A stretch of 8,624 nt of DNA. It comes from JBDHZU01 sp039812085. Its GTDB lineage: Bacteria > Actinomycetota > Actinomycetes > S36-B12 > UBA10799. This document shows positions 5,430 to 8,624 of the stretch, in pieces; position 1 is the first letter of the stretch, and each line of letters starts with the position of its first letter. A model generated the notes under the pieces. The model saw only the letters and a program-made list of their open reading frames with translations. It did no database searches and was not told where the DNA came from. The stretch covers positions 1 to 8,624 of the forward strand of contig JBDHZU010000085.1 in assembly GCA_039812085.1 (NCBI GenBank), given 5' to 3'. Position numbers and translations under genes: made by a program.

Positions 5430-5768
5430 ATGCCCAAGCTGTTTACCTACGGAACGCTGCAACTTCCCGCCGTTCAACAAGAAACGTTCGGGCGTCTCTT
5501 GGAAGGCGAGGCCGACGAACTTGTTGGCTATCGACTTGAACAAGTTGCGATCCGTGATCCGCGAGTAGCTGAGCTATCCGGTGAGGACATCCATCCAATG
5601 GTCGTATTCACCGACGACTCCGACGATCGCGTTGCCGGTTCATGGTTTGAACTCACTGACGAAGAACTCGCTGCCGCTGATGAATACGAAGTCGATGACT
5701 ACGTTCGACTAGCGACTGTGCTTGCTAGCGGGACGATGGCGTTCGTCTACGCCAGTCGTGACCGTTGA
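5430..5768 (+). CDS. Gamma-glutamylcyclotransferase-fold (AIG2/YtfP-like) protein
   Basis: Small 112-residue protein of the GGCT/AIG2-like fold. Members cyclise gamma-glutamyl-amine or gamma-glutamyl amino-acid compounds to 5-oxoproline, but many bacterial ones have no proven substrate. Seen: 'LFTYGTLQLP' (~4-13), whose YGTL is the substrate-loop motif; 'LVGYRL' (~31-36); and 'GSWFELTDEELAAADEYEVDDYVR' in parts (~70-93), the family's 'L...D.yE...Y.R' pattern with Glu85 or Glu87 as candidate catalytic acid. The ATG lies 3 nt after the menG stop and no clear ribosome binding site is visible, so translation is probably coupled to menG. Its TGA directly abuts the stop of the convergent FMN reductase gene. 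Its link to menaquinone is unknown. Confidence 0.85.
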   Translation: MPKLFTYGTLQLPAVQQETFGRLLEGEADELVGYRLEQVAIRDPRVAELSGEDIHPMVVFTDDSDDRVAGSWFELTDEELAAADEYEVDDYVRLATVLASGTMAFVYASRDR

Positions 5769-6374
5769 TTAATCGCCGCGGGCGAGTAATTCGGTAAATG
5801 GGGTGACCTCTTGTTCAAAGGCCTGAGGGTCCCGGGTAGATGCAGTTACTGCACGGGTGAACTCCTGTACCGATCGATGAATCCGTTCGCCAAGTTCAGC
5901 GGAAGAGTGACCGCCGAAGTCTTGGGTTGCCGCGAATACGCCAGTGCGAACCGGAGCAGTCCCTAAGTAGGTGAACAGTGGGCGAAGCGCGTGATCGATC
6001 ATCAAGGAATGGCGAGAGCTTCCACCGGTGGCAGCTAACAAGGTTGGTAGGTCAGTCAGGCGCTCGCGTTCGAGGATGTCGAAGAAAGACTTGAACAGCC
6101 CGGAGTAGCTGCCGGAGAACGTCGGCGAGACAACCACCAAACCGTCGCTGGCGTAAACGCTCTCGACGGCTTGGGCCAGCGCGCCGCTGGGGAAGCCAGA
6201 CAGCATCGCATCGGCAATGGGATGGGCAAGTTCGCGTAACTCGATCATGTCGATATTCGCATTGGGCAGGTTCGCGCTGACTTGAGCGCTGAGTTCATCT
6301 GCTAGCAAGCGCGTTGTTGATGGTGAACGTAGACCTCCGCTGACCACCACAATGTTCGGTGAATCCTTCGCCAT
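5769..6374 (-). CDS. NADPH-dependent FMN reductase partnered with a luciferase-like monooxygenase (CE1759-type)
   Basis: Flavodoxin-fold reductase expected to supply reduced FMN to the monooxygenase encoded just upstream in the same operon. The 201-residue product shows 'SGGLRSPSTTRLLADEL' (~12-28), the phosphate-binding loop of FMN reductases; 'VVVSPTFSGSYSGLFKSFFDIL' in parts (~80-101), the isoalloxazine-site loop and following helix; and 'ATGGSSRHSLMIDHALRPLFTYLG' in parts (~115-138). I start at ATG 6374, where the family's beta-strand 'NIVVVSGG' follows; the in-frame extension back to 6473 lies inside the upstream gene. The gap to that gene's stop is 13 nt and contains GGTGG, a weak ribosome binding site. 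It resembles the 'LLM-partnered FMN reductase, CE1759 family' known to sit beside CE1758-type LLM genes. Confidence 0.9.
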   Translation of the reverse strand: MAKDSPNIVVVSGGLRSPSTTRLLADELSAQVSANLPNANIDMIELRELAHPIADAMLSGFPSGALAQAVESVYASDGLVVVSPTFSGSYSGLFKSFFDILERERLTDLPTLLAATGGSSRHSLMIDHALRPLFTYLGTAPVRTGVFAATQDFGGHSSAELGERIHRSVQEFTRAVTASTRDPQAFEQEVTPFTELLARGD

Positions 6375-6387
6375 TTCGTCCACCGCC

Positions 6388-7545
6388 CTATGCCAAGTTG
6401 TCCGACAAGCTGTTGGAATCCTCAGCTCGCGTTCCTGTCCAATAGTCACGCGCGTTGACCGGCGTCGCATCATCAGGCACTACTCCGCGAACCCGCGGAT
6501 GTAGCGGTGCATCAGGAACCCCAGGAGCGCGAAGCGCCTCAAACTCCTTGCGCAGCACGGGAACGACTTCTTCGCCAAGGAGATCGAGTTGCTCCAATAC
6601 GGTCTTCAACGGCAAACCGGCGTGATCGACCAAGAACAGTTGGCGCTGGTAGTCGCCCACATAGTCGCGGAAGCTCAACGTGCGTTCGATGACTTGCTGC
6701 GGGCTTCCCACCGTCAATGGCGTTTGTTGGCTGAAGTCCTCCAATGATGGACCGTTGCCGTAGACCGGCGCATTGTCGAAGTAAGGCCGGAACTCGCGGA
6801 CCGCATCTTGGCTGTTGGGCCGGATGAACACGTGACCGCCTAGTCCGACGATTGCCTGTTCTTGCGTTCCATGGCCGTAGTGAGCGAAGCGTCGGCGGTA
6901 CAGATTCACCAACTGTTGCGTGTGCTCCTTGGGCCAGAAGATGTGGTTGGCAAAGAAACCGTCGCCGTAGTAAGCCGCCTGTTCGGCAATCTCTGGGCTG
7001 CGAATCGATCCATGCCACACAAATGGCGCGACCCCATCGAGTGGTCGCGGAGTAGAGGTGAATCCCTGTAGCGCCGTGCGGTGCTGCCCAGACCAGTTGA
7101 CGACATCTTCGTGCCACAACTTGTGCAGCAGCGCGTAGTTCTCAACTGCCAGTTCGATGCCTTGTCGAATGTCTTTGCCGAACCAGGGATAGACCGGACC
7201 GGTATTCCCTCGACCCAACATCAGATCCATCCGACCGTCAACGAGGTGTTGAAGGGTCGCGTAATCCTCTGCGATTCGAACCGGGTCCGTCGTCGTGATC
7301 AGAGTGGTCGAAGTGGAAAGCAGGATGTTCTCGGTCTGTGCACCGATATACGCCAACGTCGTCGTCGGGGCGCTGGCGACGAATGGTGGGTTGTGGTGTT
7401 GACCAACCGCGACGACGTCCAGACCAACCTCCTCGGCCTTCTTGGCAATCTCAATCTGCGCCTTGATTCGCTCGTGTTCGGTCGGCGTCCGACCCGTCGT
7501 GGGGTCGGTCGTTACGTCACCGACAGTGAAGATTCCAAATTGCAT
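6388..7545 (-). CDS. LLM-class FMN-dependent oxidoreductase (CE1758-type luciferase-like monooxygenase)
   Basis: Flavin-dependent TIM-barrel monooxygenase of the bacterial-luciferase superfamily; the substrate is unknown. The 385-residue product shows 'MQFGIFTVGDVT' at the first barrel strand, 'GLDVVAVGQHHNPPFVASAP' in parts (~41-60), the luciferase-type active-site H-H segment, 'ILLSTSTTLITTTDPVRIAEDYATLQHLVDGRMDLMLGRG' in parts (~74-113) and 'WHGSIRSPEIAEQAAYYGDGFFAN' in parts (~177-200). The C-terminal ~45 residues are proline-rich and polar. I prefer the ATG at 7545 (GGATGG ~5 nt upstream, homologues begin 'MQFGIFTVGD') over the ATG at 7554, which adds three residues. It precedes the FMN reductase gene by 13 nt, forming a two-component monooxygenase pair. 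Divergent from the geranylgeranyl reductase gene. Confidence 0.92.
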   Translation of the reverse strand: MQFGIFTVGDVTTDPTTGRTPTEHERIKAQIEIAKKAEEVGLDVVAVGQHHNPPFVASAPTTTLAYIGAQTENILLSTSTTLITTTDPVRIAEDYATLQHLVDGRMDLMLGRGNTGPVYPWFGKDIRQGIELAVENYALLHKLWHEDVVNWSGQHRTALQGFTSTPRPLDGVAPFVWHGSIRSPEIAEQAAYYGDGFFANHIFWPKEHTQQLVNLYRRRFAHYGHGTQEQAIVGLGGHVFIRPNSQDAVREFRPYFDNAPVYGNGPSLEDFSQQTPLTVGSPQQVIERTLSFRDYVGDYQRQLFLVDHAGLPLKTVLEQLDLLGEEVVPVLRKEFEALRAPGVPDAPLHPRVRGVVPDDATPVNARDYWTGTRAEDSNSLSDNLA

Positions 7546-7681
7546 GCCAACCATCCAAGTAATTGAAGTCTCAAGTAAATAGCCAGAACACGGGCAATGC
7601 GTGGATCATTCCCTGCCGCTCCCGCATTCATGCATTGAACTAAGGGTCTCCTTACTTACTCGTCATGTCGAATGCCCGTTT

Positions 7682-7703
7682 CCCATTCCAGAATCTGGAG
7701 GGG
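7682..7703 (+). promoter_or_regulatory. Hairpin that sequesters a strong Shine-Dalgarno
   Basis: CCC (7682-7684), a bulged A, then TTCCAG (7686-7691) can pair with CTGGAG (7695-7700) and GGG (7701-7703) across a 3-nt AAT loop: nine pairs, one of them a T-G wobble. The 3' arm includes GGAGGGG (7697-7703), the best ribosome-binding-like sequence in the region, with no ATG nearby. No T-run follows, so it does not look like a terminator. Confidence 0.4.
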
Positions 7704-7711
7704 TAGATTGA

Positions 7712-7776
7712 CGCCGAAGAGTTCGTGAAAGTTTTCACAAGCGCACGAATTGGATGCTTTTCCGCACTCTTCGGCG
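7712..7776 (+). repeat. Nested inverted repeats upstream of the geranylgeranyl reductase gene
   Basis: CGCCGAAGAG (7712-7721) and CTCTTCGGCG (7767-7776) are exact reverse complements, and T7722-A7766 makes 11 bp. Inside, TTCGTG (7722-7727) matches CACGAA (7744-7749), and GTGAAA (7725-7730) matches TTTCAC (7733-7738) across a 2-nt loop. The last two stems share bases and are mutually exclusive. This could be a leader-RNA switch or protein-binding DNA; no known riboswitch is recognised. Confidence 0.5.
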
Positions 7777-7817
7777 ACTGTTTCACCCGAATACGGAAGG
7801 CCGACGTTCACCCGTGA
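7725..7817 (+). CDS. Possible 30-residue leader peptide overlapping the reductase start (doubtful)
   Basis: A GTG-initiated frame of 30 codons, starting 'VKVFTSARIGCF', ends at TGA 7815-7817. It overlaps the GTG of the next gene as GTGA, the layout seen in translationally coupled genes. The frame is open upstream to a TAG at 7704-7706, so with the rare start ATT at 7707 the strong GGAGG at 7697-7701 would lie at ideal 5-nt spacing. The composition (Cys, Arg, Phe) is unremarkable and no family is recognised. It may well be chance. Confidence 0.15.
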   Translation: MKVFTSARIGCFSALFGDCFTRIRKADVHP

Positions 7818-8624
7818 ACGACCCCACCCCTCACCGCGAGCTCGACGCTGACGTCATCGTCGTTGGAGCTGGCCCCGGCGGATCTACTGCTGCCTACTAC
7901 CTGGCCAAGGCTGGGCTGTCGGTGTTGCTGTTGGAGAAGTCGAAGTTCCCCCGAGACAAGGTGTGCGGCGACGGCCTGACCCCCCGAGCGGTCAAGCAAC
8001 TGCTCGACATGAACATCGACGTTTCGGAAGAGAACGGTTGGTTGCGCAACAAGGGACTGCGCATTATCGGCGGCGGGCATCGCATGGAAGTGCCCTGGCC
8101 GGAACTGGCGAGCTTCCCCGATTACGGCTTGGTTCGACCTCGCGCTGACTTTGATGAACAACTGGCCCAAGCTGCCGTTGCTGCGGGTGCCGATCTGCGT
8201 GAACAAATGAACGTCATTGGCCCTGTAGTAGACGACCGGACGGGACGAGTCGTTGGAGTCACGGCCAAGCCAGTAGATGAGAAGGGTCGTCGGGCAGGCG
8301 ATGACCTCACCTTCCGTTCCAAGCTGATCATCGCGGCTGACGGGAACTCCTCTCGACTCTCCTTGGCTCTCGGACTGGAAAAGCGCGATGACCGTCCGAT
8401 GGGTGTGGCGGTTCGCACCTATTACAAGAACCCCGGCGATAAAGACGACTGGCTGGAGTCATGGCTGGAGCTACGCGACGGCGACAAGTTGCTGCCCGGT
8501 TATGGCTGGATCTTCGGGATGGGTGACGGCACCTCAAACGTCGGCTTGGGAATGCTCAACACGTCGTCGTCATTCGGCAACGTGGACTACAAGGAAGTTC
8601 TGCACACCTGGCTCGCGCACCTAC
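7814..8624 (+). CDS. Geranylgeranyl reductase family FAD-dependent oxidoreductase (3' truncated by window), MenJ-like
   Basis: FAD enzyme that saturates isoprenoid double bonds. Next to menG the likely substrate is the menaquinone tail, as for mycobacterial MenJ, but polyprenyl or lipid substrates remain possible. The first 270 residues are present, of ~400-430 usual. Seen: 'ADVIVVGAGPGGSTAAYYLAKAG' in parts (~12-34), the FAD dinucleotide fold; Glu41 closing it; 'KVCGDGLTPRA' (~49-59), a family hallmark; 'SFPDYGLVRPRADFDEQL' (~100-117); 'IIAADGNSSRLSLALG' (~172-187); and 'LPGYGWIFGMGDGTSNVGLG', the substrate-cavity stretch. The GTG at 7814 is chosen because homologues begin only a few residues before the FAD motif. 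An in-frame ATG at 7754 adds 20 basic residues and remains possible. The only nearby ribosome-binding-like sequence, GGAAGG (7795-7800), is 13 nt away. Confidence 0.93.
   Translation, partial: MNDPTPHRELDADVIVVGAGPGGSTAAYYLAKAGLSVLLLEKSKFPRDKVCGDGLTPRAVKQLLDMNIDVSEENGWLRNKGLRIIGGGHRMEVPWPELASFPDYGLVRPRADFDEQLAQAAVAAGADLREQMNVIGPVVDDRTGRVVGVTAKPVDEKGRRAGDDLTFRSKLIIAADGNSSRLSLALGLEKRDDRPMGVAVRTYYKNPGDKDDWLESWLELRDGDKLLPGYGWIFGMGDGTSNVGLGMLNTSSSFGNVDYKEVLHTWLAHL

Larger units (their letters stand above)
7555..7813. other. Divergent intergenic region with many inverted repeats
   Basis: No confident gene lies in these ~260 bases. Visible structure: ACGGGCA (7590-7596) with TGCCCGT (7673-7679); CAATGC (7595-7600) with GCATTG (7632-7637); TAAGG-GTCT-CCTTA (7641-7654); the Shine-Dalgarno-bearing hairpin at 7682-7703; and the nested repeats at 7712-7776. 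The motif TTCACCCG also occurs twice (7782-7789 and 7808-7815). The region must carry the promoters of the LLM operon and of the reductase gene, but I cannot identify convincing hexamer pairs for either. Confidence 0.6.

Noticed and set aside
6375..6473. N-terminal extension of the FMN reductase to 6473
   Set aside because: It lies in the 3' end of the LLM gene in another frame; the flavodoxin fold begins right after ATG 6374.
6539..7117. 192-residue minus-strand frame within the LLM gene
   Set aside because: Out-of-frame shadow, Arg-rich and lacking any family motif; the overlapping frame is a clear LLM monooxygenase.
7605..7653. Possible 9-residue minus-strand upstream frame before the LLM gene, with AAGGAG at 7653-7648
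   Set aside because: The spacing to its ATG at 7635 is 12 nt and the frame (MHECGSGRE) ends after nine codons; nothing else supports translation.
7808..8206. 132-residue minus-strand frame opposite the geranylgeranyl reductase gene
   Set aside because: The plus strand carries an unbroken FAD-fold protein throughout; the antisense frame has no recognisable features.
1..8624. Transposons, integrase sites, CRISPR arrays, tRNA or rRNA genes
   Set aside because: I looked on both strands for transposase motifs, long terminal repeats, regularly spaced repeats and cloverleaf-like arrangements and saw none.

Overview
This window is a stretch of a menaquinone (vitamin K2) biosynthesis locus, very probably from an actinobacterium (Actinomycetota) of moderately high GC. 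The case for that is gene content and protein style. MenD carries the actinobacterial-type 'DNDGGGIFSSLEQG' segment. There is a MenF-type isochorismate synthase, a UbiE/MenG methyltransferase of the 'DKQPHEVAxMFD' kind, and a geranylgeranyl-reductase-family flavoprotein that closely resembles actinobacterial proteins. A CE1758/CE1759-type luciferase-like monooxygenase and FMN reductase pair, GTG starts and possible leaderless starts fit too. The species cannot be fixed from the sequence alone.

Layout, left to right. The 3' end of menD (+) runs to 526 and meets, two bases later, the 3' end of a MarR-family repressor gene (-). The repressor is divergent from a 14-helix DHA2 (EmrB/QacA-type) drug exporter (+). 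The 144-bp space between them holds two nearly identical palindromes that overlap both predicted promoters. The exporter converges on menF (-). Directly upstream of menF, on the same strand, lies a two-gene MazEF-like toxin-antitoxin module with visibly lower GC than its flanks. A 104-bp divergent region then leads to menG/ubiE (+), followed 3 nt later by a small gamma-glutamylcyclotransferase-fold gene. That gene abuts with no gap a minus-strand pair: a luciferase-like flavin monooxygenase and its FMN reductase. Finally, after a ~260-bp intergenic region rich in inverted repeats, the window runs into a plus-strand FAD-dependent geranylgeranyl reductase family gene that is cut by the window end.

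How they work together. MenF turns chorismate into isochorismate. MenD adds the succinyl-semialdehyde unit from 2-oxoglutarate. MenG methylates demethylmenaquinone to menaquinone. The terminal reductase is a good candidate for the enzyme that saturates an isoprene unit of the menaquinone tail (MenJ role). These core genes are not one operon. They are scattered on both strands, with accessory cassettes between them: regulator plus exporter, toxin-antitoxin, and flavin monooxygenase plus reductase.

The points most worth a second look are: the twin-palindrome operator; the toxin-antitoxin module placed so that its transcript could run into menF; the structured upstream region of the terminal reductase, with a strong but apparently orphaned and hairpin-sequestered Shine-Dalgarno; a hairpin that can hide the menG start codon; and three convergent gene pairs separated by only 0 to 20 bases. 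No RNA genes, insertion sequences or CRISPR arrays were seen.
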